Shown here one piece after another: positions 23,551 to 32,521 of a DNA stretch of 37,549 nt (its first letter is position 1; every line of letters begins with the position of its first letter). Source of the stretch: an uncultured Bacteroidota bacterium (GTDB taxonomy: Bacteria > Bacteroidota > Bacteroidia > JABEUT01). The notes under the pieces were generated by a model. It was not told where the DNA came from. It saw only the letters and a list, made by a program, of their open reading frames with translations, and did no database searches. The translations under genes and the position numbers were made by a program. The stretch lies in assembly GCA_903916255.1 (NCBI GenBank), contig CAIWVW010000001.1, positions 1 through 37,549 of the forward strand, read 5' to 3'.

Positions 23551-23579
23551 AAAAAATCCCGCAAAAAGCGGGATTTTTT
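23551..23579. terminator. Strong bidirectional terminator
   Basis: AAAAAATCCCGC (23551-23562) pairs perfectly with GCGGGATTTTTT (23568-23579) around a five-A loop. It ends the lipoprotein gene at 23600 and insulates the tRNA-Asp promoter. Confidence 0.9.
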
Positions 23580-23599
23580 ACTATTATACTGGTTTCTAA

Positions 23600-24025
23600 T
23601 TATGGCTGACTAATAATAACCACCTTCACATATATCTGCTGGGTAGGCGCTGCAGTTCCGGCATACAATACATTTACTTCGTAATTTGAATAATTAAAAT
23701 AGAGCCAGTCAGCGGTAGTAAAATTAGGTGAAAGAGGAAGTTCATAATATACCCCTAATTGGCCTAATGAAAGAGAATAATATACCTCTACAATATTGCT
23801 GTTTGATGTAGTTAAATAGCTTACCGGTGCAATTGTAAAATAATAGGGGCCGCTGCCTAACCATTGGGAAGGCTGAATACTATCTATAGTGAGCGCATAG
23901 GAAGAAGCCGAACCTTGGTTACCTTGCGGTCCGGTTGGGCCTGTTGGGCCGGCAACATCTTTTGTGCAGGAATTAAATATAAATACAGAAGCCGCCAGAA
24001 TAATTATATAGTTTATTGCCTTCAT
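23600..24025 (-). CDS. Small lipoprotein with collagen-like Gly-X-Y stretch
   Basis: A 141-residue predicted lipoprotein: hydrophobic signal and lipobox FIFNSC (Cys20), then GPTGPTGPQGNQG at 26-38, four collagen-like triplets, and a beta-rich domain of about 100 residues without known motifs (ending YVKVVIISQP). The shape matches many Bacteroidota collagen-like lipoproteins in which the short Gly-X-Y segment joins the lipid anchor to a small globular domain. It lies 28 bases downstream of a similar lipoprotein gene, and the pair probably arose by duplication. Function is unknown. Confidence 0.7.
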   Translation of the reverse strand: MKAINYIIILAASVFIFNSCTKDVAGPTGPTGPQGNQGSASSYALTIDSIQPSQWLGSGPYYFTIAPVSYLTTSNSNIVEVYYSLSLGQLGVYYELPLSPNFTTADWLYFNYSNYEVNVLYAGTAAPTQQIYVKVVIISQP

Positions 24026-24053
24026 TTTATGGTTATTAAGATTTTTTCGTTGT

Positions 24054-24515
24054 TTATTGTTGTGGAATAATGATGAACTTACAGGAAATTGACGAGTCAG
24101 CTGAAGCAGGGAAGGTACCTCCGCTTGGGTTAAAATACCATACCTTTATGGTATCGTTTCCAAGAGAACAGTAAAGTTCATCACCTGTTACGTAAACATT
24201 TGTCCATGGCATTTTATACCATTCAGGATACCTTACAGTATCATAGGGTAACACCTTGGTTCCGTATCCGGTAATCATATATGTGTTGTTCTTGTTATAG
24301 TAAGGATACCAGATACTATAGTGAAATAATTTACCGGAGCCTTGCAAATCCGTATAACTTAATGTAGCATATTTAATAGCATATATTAAATTCCCCCCAG
24401 GAACGCCACTTACTCCTTGTGCACCCGCCGGGCCTGTAATAGGGTTTTGTTTGCTGCAACTCGCAAAGAAAACGACAACTGCTGCGAGCAAAAGGCCATA
24501 TTTAATTTTTTTCAT
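24054..24515 (-). CDS. Small lipoprotein with collagen-like Gly-X-Y stretch (paralogue)
   Basis: A 153-residue predicted lipoprotein: MKKIKYGLLLAAVVVFFASC gives lipobox FFASC (Cys20), followed by GPAGAQGVSGVPGG and a beta-rich domain with many Tyr/Trp residues (YSIWYPYYNKNN, VWYFNPSGGTFPASADSSIS). The frame is open for 19 more codons to 24572, but the start at 24515 gives the exact lipoprotein signal, and a near-consensus -7 box TATTATTG lies at 24542-24535. It is organised like its downstream neighbour. Both follow a large T9SS protein gene on the same strand, so surface or envelope localisation is plausible. Confidence 0.7.
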   Translation of the reverse strand: MKKIKYGLLLAAVVVFFASCSKQNPITGPAGAQGVSGVPGGNLIYAIKYATLSYTDLQGSGKLFHYSIWYPYYNKNNTYMITGYGTKVLPYDTVRYPEWYKMPWTNVYVTGDELYCSLGNDTIKVWYFNPSGGTFPASADSSISCKFIIIPQQ

Positions 24516-24581
24516 TTTCCCGATTCTATTTTTTGCAATAATACCATTTTTTTTGCCAATTAGTAACCTCATTTTTTATCT

Positions 24582-26828
24582 TTACCTTACAAGGGCTGTA
24601 TTTCCGCTTCTTACAACGGAAGTTCCGTCATATTCCAATCCGCTTAAATACCATACATAGGTTCCCATTTCCATTTTCTTGCCATGGAAAGTTCCATCCC
24701 ATCCGTCATTCACATCGGTGGTTTCATATAGCTTATTCCCCCAACGGTCAAACACAGCAAAATCAAGGCTTTGCAAGCATTCGCTCCTTACTCTTAATAT
24801 ATTATTATACGATTTTTCAGGCGAGAACGCTGTAGGAACGAATACATTACAGTTGAAAATATCAATCGTAACCGAATCCTTTACGGTACATAAGGTTAAC
24901 ACATCCTGAAAGGTAACAACATAAGTAGTTGTTTTGCTCACTGTAGCAATGGGGTCGGCACAGGTAGAACAATTCAATCCGTATGTTGGAGCCCATCCCT
25001 GCACTATATAAGGCCCTGAACCAAGGGTAGTTTCCAGTTGAACAGGCGTTCCGCCCGATACTGTTGTATCGCAACACACCTTGCCATTCGGGCCGGGTAT
25101 TATATTCACAGTTATAGTGGTGTCTTTACAACACCCCCACGTACAAACCTTTACGGTATAATTCGTTTTTACAAGCGGTGCGGCACTGTTTCGGTCGGTA
25201 TCATTATTTGTGTAATATTTGTAGTGGTTCAACCCTGAATTACTTGGCGACCATATAAAGTAATCACCTCCGGCGGCTGTCAACTGAACCGTATCATATT
25301 CGCAAAGTGTAGTATCTACCGGATATGCAGCCGGCTTAGGATGAGGATACACCTTTACCGATATTTTAGCGGAATCTTTGGAACAAGCTCCCTTGGTAAC
25401 GGTTACATAGTATGTATATAAACCTGAAGTAGGATAAACCTGATGAACGCTGTCAGTGGTATTACCAGTGGTCCATGCGTAAGTAAGCCCGCCTGAAACT
25501 TTAATGGTTGTGCTGTCTCCGGTACATATTGAGGTATCTCCTGCAAACTTTACATATGGCATAGAATCAACTATAATAGTGAACGTGGTATCTTTTTTGC
25601 AAGCTCCGTTTATAACGTCAACGGTATAGGTAATACTTGCCGGTGGTTTCGCATCCACACAGGATGTTGTTCCTAAGCCATTGCTCCAATGGTATTGTGT
25701 TCCACCTGTAGCACATATAATAGTAGTGCTTCCCTGGCACAGGTTAGTAGCTCCGGTTAAATAAACCACGGGTGGGTTGTTCACTTTTATTTTTATTAAC
25801 GAATCAAAATAACAGCCTTTATTCCTGACAACCAATGTATATGTGGTGGTAATATTTGGTGAAACCTTCCAGATATTGCTGGTATCTTGTCCGCCTAAAG
25901 GGCCAAACCAAAAATACTGGTAAGTACCTCCTCCCGGCGAAGCAATTAATGTAGCTGTACCGGGATAACAAATGCTATCGGGGCTTGATATGGTAAAATG
26001 CGGCACAGGATATGGATAAACAGTAAACAGGGCTACACTTTGGCATCCTCCGGCACCTGACCTTACTGTGCAACTGTAGGTAGTAGTTACAGATGGGCTA
26101 ACAGTTATGGTCGAAGTAGTTTTACCATTGCTCCACACAAAAAACGTATTAGCTGAAGAATTTGACGCTGCACCTGAAATTATAAGTGTATCCACATACC
26201 CTTGACATATAGAGTCTTTTCCTGTTATTTTAGCTATAATACTACCGGACGTTACAGTATCGGTTACTACGGTTGTACATCCGCCGTTTCCGGTTACAGT
26301 TAACGTATATACAGTGGTAACACTAGGATATGCGCGTGGGTTTGAACAGGTGCTGCAAGAAAGGCTTCCCGCTGGAGCCCACGAATAGGTATAAGCTGCA
26401 TTTTTGGTAGCGCTGAAATACACAGTATCAAAAGCCTGACCACCTGCTGTGTCGCAAATACCGCCCGATGGAGGGGTAATAGTAACTGAAGGAGGTGCAA
26501 GCACTTGAATTATATTAGTAGCTGTTACACTATCTTTACCCGATAAATTCCTAACAACACAGGTTACATAATAGAAACCAGGAGTGCAGTATGTAATAGC
26601 CGGAGGATTACCCGGAGATATAGTTGTGTAGTAAGTAGAAGGAGAACCACCCGGAAAATACCAGGTCCAGGAAGTGGGAGCATTCGTAGATACATTGGTG
26701 TAAAGTTCAGTAGCACATTCACAAATGGTAGGGGTTCCGGCTGTAATGGCAACCGTTGGAGATTGAGCTTTAGTAATGATTACCAGTGCAAAAATACCGG
26801 CTAAGAGGGCGGTAATTTTCTTTTTCAT
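24582..26828 (-). CDS. Large T9SS-exported Ig/PKD-like protein
   Basis: A 748-residue secreted protein. A signal peptide (MKKKITALLAGIFALVIITKAQ) is followed by a PKD-type domain (NAPTSWTWYFPGGSPSTY) and then about seven Ig-like repeats sharing the pattern CxG-[ST]-T-x-hydrophobic...YxWSNG...SITV...TYTV (for example DSICQGYVDTLIISGAASNS, TNLCQGSTTIICATGGTQYHWSNG, TSICTGDSTTIKVSGGLTYAW). The last 90 residues are a type B T9SS sorting domain: FVPTAFSPEKSYNNILRVRSEC, DFAVFDRWGNKLYETTD, GWDGTFHGKKMEMGTYVWYLSG. The usual NGDGxND loop is replaced by EKSYNN. An adhesin-like surface role is the usual interpretation. No PorP/SprF partner is adjacent; the one at 12041 is paired elsewhere. Confidence 0.85.
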   Translation of the reverse strand: MKKKITALLAGIFALVIITKAQSPTVAITAGTPTICECATELYTNVSTNAPTSWTWYFPGGSPSTYYTTISPGNPPAITYCTPGFYYVTCVVRNLSGKDSVTATNIIQVLAPPSVTITPPSGGICDTAGGQAFDTVYFSATKNAAYTYSWAPAGSLSCSTCSNPRAYPSVTTVYTLTVTGNGGCTTVVTDTVTSGSIIAKITGKDSICQGYVDTLIISGAASNSSANTFFVWSNGKTTSTITVSPSVTTTYSCTVRSGAGGCQSVALFTVYPYPVPHFTISSPDSICYPGTATLIASPGGGTYQYFWFGPLGGQDTSNIWKVSPNITTTYTLVVRNKGCYFDSLIKIKVNNPPVVYLTGATNLCQGSTTIICATGGTQYHWSNGLGTTSCVDAKPPASITYTVDVINGACKKDTTFTIIVDSMPYVKFAGDTSICTGDSTTIKVSGGLTYAWTTGNTTDSVHQVYPTSGLYTYYVTVTKGACSKDSAKISVKVYPHPKPAAYPVDTTLCEYDTVQLTAAGGDYFIWSPSNSGLNHYKYYTNNDTDRNSAAPLVKTNYTVKVCTWGCCKDTTITVNIIPGPNGKVCCDTTVSGGTPVQLETTLGSGPYIVQGWAPTYGLNCSTCADPIATVSKTTTYVVTFQDVLTLCTVKDSVTIDIFNCNVFVPTAFSPEKSYNNILRVRSECLQSLDFAVFDRWGNKLYETTDVNDGWDGTFHGKKMEMGTYVWYLSGLEYDGTSVVRSGNTALVR

Positions 26829-26865
26829 TTGTTGTTTTGTTTGTTAGGTCGAAAAATTACGAATG

Positions 26866-26873
26866 CAAATATA
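26866..26873 (-). promoter_or_regulatory. -7 box TATATTTG of the large T9SS protein gene
   Basis: An exact TAnnTTTG match on the minus strand, 37 bases before the start at 26828. Confidence 0.55.
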
Positions 26874-27140
26874 ATAAGATTCTCTAACATAGGCTTAATA
26901 CGCCAAGTTGCACTTACTAACATCGAATTCTTAATATTCCGCGGTTTAATTAGTTATTGTTCATTTTACTATCCCGTTCAAAAGATTAAACGCACTCGCT
27001 TTTTAAAACGTTGGGTACTTTCATAAAAAAAGATGTGAGAAAACACTAAAGCGCTCTAAACTCCGTTTGATAGTCGGAAAAACATTTTTTTAAACTGCAT
27101 TACATTAAAAAACTCTACTTTTATAATCCAATTTTATACC
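26874..27140. other. Intergenic stretch without recognisable features
   Basis: AT-rich sequence between two divergent genes. Apart from a partial -7 match TACTTTTA at 27117-27124 that could serve the next gene, I see no ORF, repeat or structured element. Confidence 0.5.
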
Positions 27141-27693
27141 ATGGATGCGAACATAATTACTGCGATAGAACTTATTACCATTCCCATTATTGTGGCAGGG
27201 CTTGCCATCTACATTTTCTCTAAATATTTGAAATATGAAGAAACCCGCCAAAAACTGGCCATCGATAAAGCGAGGCTTGAAATTGTGGTTCCGGCGCGTA
27301 TGCAAGCCTATGAAAGAATAGTGCTTTTTATGGAGCGCACCCAGCCTGAGAATCTGGTTCGCCGCACTTTACGCGCCAATATTTCGGCAAGAGCCTTCCA
27401 AGCGGAGTTGGTTTCTACTGTACGAGGCGAATATGAACATAACATTTCCCAGCAAATTTATATTTCGCTGAATGCATGGGCTATGGTAAAAACAGCTACC
27501 GAAGAAACTATACGCCTTGTGAATGTTGCGGGCACCAAGGTTTCTGCCAATGATTCGGCTACTGATTTGGCTGAAAAAATTATTGAAATCACTTCTCAGA
27601 TAGGTAAATTTCCTACCTCTATGGCTATCGATAACGTAAAAAAAGAATTTGCCCAGTATTTTATACAAGCTACACAACCGGAGCTAAGTGATA

Positions 27694-27698
<5 letters not shown>
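27141..27698 (+). CDS. Membrane-anchored conserved hypothetical (DUF7935-like)
   Basis: A 185-residue protein with one N-terminal membrane helix (residues 5-27, IITAIELITIPIIVAGLAIYIF) and a long, mostly helical, charged cytoplasmic part. The core ARLEIVVPARMQAYERIVLFMERTQPENLVRR, with a following EYEHNISQQIYISLNAWAMVKTATEE, is a conserved pattern of a Bacteroidota hypothetical family that I believe is DUF7935. No function is known. Convergent neighbour DUF1883 lies beyond an AAAGT repeat array. Confidence 0.6.
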
Positions 27699-27840
<142 letters not shown>

Positions 27841-27848
27841 CAAACCGG

Positions 27849-28112
27849 CTAAGCTACTTCCACAGCAGCCACAATATTTTTAGGGTGATAGTAGCTTCCC
27901 CGTTCAACCACTATATGCCACAGGCCGTCATTCGGAATAACAAACATTTGCGGGCTATGCTGCAATGAACCGCCGCGATAGTCATACGTGCGGTGTTCTT
28001 TGTAGTTTTTATATTGATAATCGCCCAGTAATAAAACTTTAGCCGGCTGGCTAAAATGCACTTTAATATTTGTACCTTTCTTAGCCTTTAAAATACGATG
28101 TAAATATTTCAT
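27849..28112 (-). CDS. DUF1883 domain protein
   Basis: An 87-residue soluble protein matching DUF1883 (PF08980): KGTNIKVHFSQPAKVLLLGDYQYKNYKEHRTYDYRGG, then PQMFVIPNDGLWHIVVERG, a compact beta fold in which the Asp-Tyr core and the GLWHIVV strand are conserved. The domain is sometimes fused to TIR modules; here it is free-standing. No function is established. It is 57 bases downstream of the next membrane protein gene on the same strand. Confidence 0.7.
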   Translation of the reverse strand: MKYLHRILKAKKGTNIKVHFSQPAKVLLLGDYQYKNYKEHRTYDYRGGSLQHSPQMFVIPNDGLWHIVVERGSYYHPKNIVAAVEVA

Positions 28113-28169
28113 AGTAATTGTGGGTTTAGGAGTGTATTTATATAACGCTGCCGGGAATAAATTGTTACA

Positions 28170-28895
28170 TCAGTTAAAGTAAGGGCTGTTCCAGCATATT
28201 TTGCTGAATTTTTTATAAAAAGTAAATCCGCCAAAAACCAGCACGAAAACAGCGTATACAACAAACGCTGCTAAATAGAGCATTTGATAATATTGTATAT
28301 CCTTTGCCGTGTGAAAGATAATTAACGGAAGGATAAAAACAATGGGTAAGCAAATAATAGCCATACTGATTAATAAGGACATTATACTTCTAAACGGGTA
28401 GGCCATTATTTTATTGTACCAGGCAAAATCGTTGCCCCATTTATGTATCAGGTAATAGTTGGCATCATCTATGCGGGCAAATAGCAAAGGGTCCTTATTG
28501 CTATCTTCCAATTTAAAAAACCGGGCAGCGCCCATTATTTTCAAATGCTTCACATCTTCGCCTAAATGTTTTTCCAAATTTTTAACGGCAATAAGGGCAT
28601 CGTAGGGCAGTTCTTCCATTTTAAAGTATTTGCTGTCTAAAAACCGGAGTCGGTAGTTCACGCAAATGGTTTTAATATCATCTAACGAAAAGATGCGGTT
28701 TTTTTCCAGCAAATCCGGATTTATGTTCGATTTCCCTGGTTTTGGTGCTGTTCTCAACCGGCTCAATACATACTCGTCAGCCTGTTTACCTTGTTTTATG
28801 GCGGCTTGCACCTCTTTCATAAGCGCACCTTGTACTTCGGCATGTTTTTGCCTTACTCTTATTAACTCTTCCTGAATATCTACCGGAGAAAACAT
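28170..28895 (-). CDS. Conserved hypothetical membrane protein
   Basis: A 241-residue protein with no family I recognise. The N-terminal two-thirds are soluble and helical with many Lys, and the stretch RIDDANYYLIHKWGNDFAWYNKIMAYPFRSIMSLL leads into two C-terminal membrane helices (about 170-192 and 204-222) and a short basic tail. A cytoplasmic domain anchored by a helical hairpin is the likely topology. It has its own promoter. Confidence 0.55.
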   Translation of the reverse strand: MFSPVDIQEELIRVRQKHAEVQGALMKEVQAAIKQGKQADEYVLSRLRTAPKPGKSNINPDLLEKNRIFSLDDIKTICVNYRLRFLDSKYFKMEELPYDALIAVKNLEKHLGEDVKHLKIMGAARFFKLEDSNKDPLLFARIDDANYYLIHKWGNDFAWYNKIMAYPFRSIMSLLISMAIICLPIVFILPLIIFHTAKDIQYYQMLYLAAFVVYAVFVLVFGGFTFYKKFSKICWNSPYFN

Positions 28896-28912
28896 ATCGT
28901 CTTTTGTTTATG

Positions 28913-28920
28913 CAAATATA
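28913..28920 (-). promoter_or_regulatory. -7 box TATATTTG upstream of the hypothetical membrane protein
   Basis: An exact TAnnTTTG match on the minus strand, 17 bases before the ATG. The 318-base stretch to the thioesterase gene otherwise holds only the divergent promoter at 29162. Confidence 0.55.
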
Positions 28921-29161
28921 TACACATTTTTTCGGATAAGGCATCTGTTAAAACTACCTTTTTTACAGTTTGTACATAATTTATTTTACAAATGGCATAC
29001 ATTTACTATGCAACTTATTCGCTACAGTAGCCATTTCTACAGCACAACCTGTTAAAAACATGAATATCAACAAGTATAAACTTTTTGCCGTACTTCATAA
29101 ACCCTATAAAAGTGCAGCGTTTAGATTTTCATTATCCGCTAAATTTCGACGGCTTTTATTG

Positions 29162-29169
29162 TACTTTTG
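29162..29169 (+). promoter_or_regulatory. -7 box TACTTTTG of the thioesterase gene
   Basis: An exact TAnnTTTG match, 44 bases before the ATG at 29214. Confidence 0.5.
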
Positions 29170-29213
29170 TGTTCATTCTTTACAACAGATTACTGACAAC
29201 TTACGACTAAACT

Positions 29214-29624
29214 ATGTATACCTCCGAAATTAAAATAAGGGTTCGCTATGCTGAAACCGACCGCATGGGTTATGTGTATTATGGCAACTACGCGGCCTAT
29301 TATGAAGTGGGCCGTGTAGAGGCTTTGCGCGCATTAGGCTTAAGCTACCGCGTTATGGAGGAACAAGGCGTTATGCTGCCTGTTCTATCGTATCAAACCA
29401 AGTATTTCAAGCCGGCTTTTTTTGACGATGAATTGGTAATCCGAACAATAGTAAATGAAATACCCTCTGGCACACGCATCACCTTTAGTTACGAATGCCT
29501 GAAAGATGGTATCTGCATTAACAAAGCCGAAACCCAACATGTATTTGTAAAAACAACAAACGGCCGCCCCTGCCCTGTTCCGGAAAAAGTAATCGAACTG
29601 ATTAGCCCGTATTTTAAAAGCTAA
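29214..29624 (+). CDS. Acyl-CoA thioesterase, YbgC/FadM (4HBT) type
   Basis: A 136-residue hot-dog-fold thioesterase hydrolysing acyl-CoA in the cytoplasm. The family signature RVRYAETDRMGYVYYGNYAAYYEVGRVEALRALG includes the catalytic Asp (AETD). The later core PVLSYQTKYFKPAFFDDELVIRT and the TFSYECLKDG strand are also standard. Length is typical. The gene is monocistronic, with its own promoter and a REP-like element directly downstream. Substrate chain length is not determinable from sequence. Confidence 0.88.
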   Translation: MYTSEIKIRVRYAETDRMGYVYYGNYAAYYEVGRVEALRALGLSYRVMEEQGVMLPVLSYQTKYFKPAFFDDELVIRTIVNEIPSGTRITFSYECLKDGICINKAETQHVFVKTTNGRPCPVPEKVIELISPYFKS

Positions 29625-29631
29625 GGTTCGG

Positions 29632-29723
29632 CATTGCGAACGTAGTGAAGTAATCTTACCCGAAGAATTGCAATTACACTTCTTACTTAAATCAAGACTG
29701 CTTCGTAAAGCCTCGCAGTGACG
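29632..29723. repeat. REP-like palindromic element, left of the TlpA-like gene
   Basis: GCATTGCGAAC at the left edge faces CCTCGCAGTGACG at the right edge, and GTGAAGTAATCTT faces GACTGCTTCG, giving an imperfect long dyad of the class that begins CGTCAYTGCGAGG. It is related to but more degenerate than the element at 30922. Confidence 0.55.
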
Positions 29724-29728
29724 TATGG

Positions 29729-30892
29729 CTATGGTTTCGGCTTATTCAAAAGTTCATCCAGTTTACGGTCCAACTCTTCGTCACCTAATTTTTTTGCAAT
29801 AATTTTCCCATCCGGTGAAACCAAAACAGTGAACGGTATTCCGTCGAAGTTATAAAGGCTTACAACTTTAGAACTCCAGTATTTTAATTCGCTAACTTGT
29901 GTCCACGGCATGTTGAAATGCTGTATGGCAGCCTCCCAATCAGGTTTATATTTATCGAGCGATACGCTGAAAACGGTAAAGTTTTTATCTTTATATTTTT
30001 CATAAATTTTCACTAATCCGGGTAAACTTTCCTTGCAAGGCCCGCACCACGACGCCCAGAAATCTATCAATACATATTTACCGTGCAAGCTCGATAAAGC
30101 AACCATATTGCCACTGGTATCGGGCAGATTAATTTCAGGTGCCAATGTGCCAACAGCCACTTTCAGCATGGCAGAAGTTTTGGTATGGAATATCTGAACA
30201 TAGACAGAATTTGGATATGCCTTTGTTAATGCACTATCTAATGATTTATAATATCCCATATCCTTTTCCGGGGACAATTGCTGAATAGCTGCCAAACAAG
30301 CAAATGAGGTTAAATTGGAACTCACAAATTTCTTTATAAAAGCGCTTTGTTCATCCATCAGGGCATCATAAGGCTTTTCAAATGCATCATTCAACGAATC
30401 AAGTTTCTTTTTGTTGCCGCCCAAGGTGTTCATAATTGCTTCAAACATGTGCTGCATCGAATCGCGCTTCATCATATTAACCTTCGATTCCATATTGAAT
30501 TCCCAAAACAGTTTCGAGTCATTGGAACCATCCACCGTATAGGTATATCCCAGATTCTGCGCATTGCCGTTCAGTTGCACCTTCTCGGCAGAATCAAGAA
30601 TAAGGGTAGCATAATCCTGCTCAGTAATACGAAGCGTATAAAAACCCTTGTAAATACCTATGGTATGAAAACTGAATTTGCCTTCTTTATCGATAGTTGT
30701 CGAATCAATATGCTGAACTGTATCGGGCAATAACCTGTCCAAATAAACCTTTATCCCTTCCCCAGCCTGCGACAGTTGGCCAGTCAACTCAAATGTTGAG
30801 GACATAGACTTATTATGTTTGCAGGAAGAAAAAAACAAAGCTCCGGCAATTAGCAAAGGGATTGTGAGACTAACTATTTTTTTTGTTTTCAT
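29729..30892 (-). CDS. TlpA-like thioredoxin-fold lipoprotein
   Basis: A 387-residue predicted lipoprotein: lipobox LFFSSC (Cys24), a DUF4369-type beta domain (about 32-130, FELTGQLSQAGEGIKVYLDRL...GKFSFHTIGIYKGFYTL), a helical middle, then a TlpA/ResA-like thioredoxin domain: GTLAPEINLPDTSGNMVALSSLHGKYVLIDFWASWCGPCKESLPGL, with active-site WCGPC and cis-Pro FDGIPFTVLV. It probably works as a periplasm-facing disulfide reductase, for cytochrome maturation or general thiol repair. This domain order is common in Bacteroidota. It is flanked by REP-like elements on both sides. Confidence 0.88.
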   Translation of the reverse strand: MKTKKIVSLTIPLLIAGALFFSSCKHNKSMSSTFELTGQLSQAGEGIKVYLDRLLPDTVQHIDSTTIDKEGKFSFHTIGIYKGFYTLRITEQDYATLILDSAEKVQLNGNAQNLGYTYTVDGSNDSKLFWEFNMESKVNMMKRDSMQHMFEAIMNTLGGNKKKLDSLNDAFEKPYDALMDEQSAFIKKFVSSNLTSFACLAAIQQLSPEKDMGYYKSLDSALTKAYPNSVYVQIFHTKTSAMLKVAVGTLAPEINLPDTSGNMVALSSLHGKYVLIDFWASWCGPCKESLPGLVKIYEKYKDKNFTVFSVSLDKYKPDWEAAIQHFNMPWTQVSELKYWSSKVVSLYNFDGIPFTVLVSPDGKIIAKKLGDEELDRKLDELLNKPKP

Positions 30893-30921
30893 GTCTTAAT
30901 GAGTTACTTGTTAAATCCTAT

Positions 30922-30986
30922 CGTCACTGCGAGGAGCGAAGCAGTCTCCGTTAAATGGGAGAGATTGCTTCGCTCCTCGCAATGAA
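30922..30986. repeat. REP-like palindromic element, right of the TlpA-like gene
   Basis: The left arm CGTCACTGCGAGGAGCGAAG plus CAGTCTC pairs with the right arm GAGATTGCTTCGCTCCTCGC plus AATGA, around a ten-base loop. This is the widespread CGTCAYTGCGAGGAGCGAAGC type of dispersed repeat. Confidence 0.75.
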
Positions 30987-31025
30987 GTACTGACTTTCTA
31001 TATGTTGCTATGATAAAATTCACGT

Positions 31026-32486
31026 CTATTTCTCCAACGCTTCTTTCAATAATTGTGTAGCTTTTTTGGGGTCGGCTTTGCCTTTGGATAGTTTCATAAT
31101 CTCACCCATAAAAAGCCCCAGCAGGCTTGCTTTACCATTTTTATATTCCATTACTTTTTCGGGATATTTCGCCAAGGCTTCTTTTATGAATTCCTCTAAA
31201 ACTCCTGTATCACTTTCCTGCACAAGGTTATTTTCATGCGCTATTTCAGACGCAGTTTTACTCGGTTCCTTTAATAGTGCCGGAAATATACGTTGCGAAG
31301 CTATCGTATAATTCACCTTGCCGGAATCAATCAGCGCTATGATATCTGCAATATTAGCAGGTTTCAAAGGAAACCTATCAATGGTAATTGCATTCTCATT
31401 CAAGTGTGATTTCACATCGCCCATCATCCAGTTAGCGGCTGCTTTATGGTTTGTTGTAAGTTTACTCAACTCTTCAAAGTAAAGTGCAAATTCCTTATTA
31501 TCTATTATTACAGAAGCATCATAATCACTTAGCTTGAATGCGCCTGTATATTTATCATACAACTCATCAGGCAAAGGCGGTAATGTTAGTCGAACCTCAT
31601 CAATATATTTCGGGTAAACCATTACGGGGGGCAAATCAGGTTCGGGGAAATAGCGGTAATCATCGGCACTTTCTTTCGTTCGCATGGTGAATGTCTTTCC
31701 TGTATTGGCATCGTAACTCCGCGTTTCCTGATATATGGTCCCACCTGCCTCCAATTCTTCTATCTGCCTGTTAATTTCATATTGTATAGCAGCGTGCACA
31801 TTGCTGATAGAGTTCATATTTTTCACTTCTACTTTCGTACCAAATTTGGCTGCGCCTTTCAACTTAACTGACACATTCGCATCGCAACGCATACTGCCTT
31901 CTTCCATATTTCCGTCGCAAATTTCCAAATAACGAACCAAGCGCCTTAGTTCGGTAAGATAGCTGTATGCCTCATCTGCATTGGATATTACAGGCTCCGT
32001 TACCATTTCAAGCAAAGGAACTCCGGCACGGTTTAAATCGAGTAAAGTATAGTCAGGGTCTTGCTCATGGAGGCTTTTTCCGGTATCTTCCTCCATGTGG
32101 ATACGGGTTAATTCAACCTTTTTATTTTTCCTTCCGCCGTTGGTGTTTATTGCAATATATCCACCCGTACAAATAGGTGTAGGCTGCTGGGTTATCTGAT
32201 AGCCTTTTGGCAAATCGGGGTAGAAATAGTTTTTCCGGGAATATTGATTCTCCTCGGTTATATTGCATTTGCAAGCCAAGCCAAGTTTAACCGCATATTC
32301 AATTACCTTTTTATTCACCATCGGCAATGTGCCGGGGTGCCCTAATGAAATAGGGCTGACTTGTGTATTTGGCAATGCGCCAAACTCGGTAGAATCGCTG
32401 CAATAGGCCTTACTCTTGGTTAAAAGCTGTATGTGTACTTCCAACCCTATAATAGGCTCATATTTATCAAAAATGTCTTTATCCAT
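31026..32486 (-). CDS. gatB: Asp-tRNA(Asn)/Glu-tRNA(Gln) amidotransferase subunit B
   Basis: A 486-residue subunit of the GatCAB complex that makes Gln-tRNA(Gln) or Asn-tRNA(Asn) by transamidation. The N-terminus YEPIIGLEVHIQLLTKSKAYCSDS, the signature LLDLNRAGVPLLEMVTEP, the DANVSVKLKG strand and the C-terminal YqeY-like tail domain are all present. Full length. It is the last gene of a minus-strand group lpxH-mtgA-gatB, 35 bases after mtgA. Confidence 0.97.
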   Translation of the reverse strand: MDKDIFDKYEPIIGLEVHIQLLTKSKAYCSDSTEFGALPNTQVSPISLGHPGTLPMVNKKVIEYAVKLGLACKCNITEENQYSRKNYFYPDLPKGYQITQQPTPICTGGYIAINTNGGRKNKKVELTRIHMEEDTGKSLHEQDPDYTLLDLNRAGVPLLEMVTEPVISNADEAYSYLTELRRLVRYLEICDGNMEEGSMRCDANVSVKLKGAAKFGTKVEVKNMNSISNVHAAIQYEINRQIEELEAGGTIYQETRSYDANTGKTFTMRTKESADDYRYFPEPDLPPVMVYPKYIDEVRLTLPPLPDELYDKYTGAFKLSDYDASVIIDNKEFALYFEELSKLTTNHKAAANWMMGDVKSHLNENAITIDRFPLKPANIADIIALIDSGKVNYTIASQRIFPALLKEPSKTASEIAHENNLVQESDTGVLEEFIKEALAKYPEKVMEYKNGKASLLGLFMGEIMKLSKGKADPKKATQLLKEALEK

Positions 32487-32521
32487 AGTGGATTTTGGGC
32501 TGTGAAATTAGGTAAAAAATC

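Noticed and set aside
28970-29233. 87-codon plus-strand frame before the thioesterase
   Set aside because: It contains the thioesterase promoter, overlaps the thioesterase start in another frame and has no protein-like motif.
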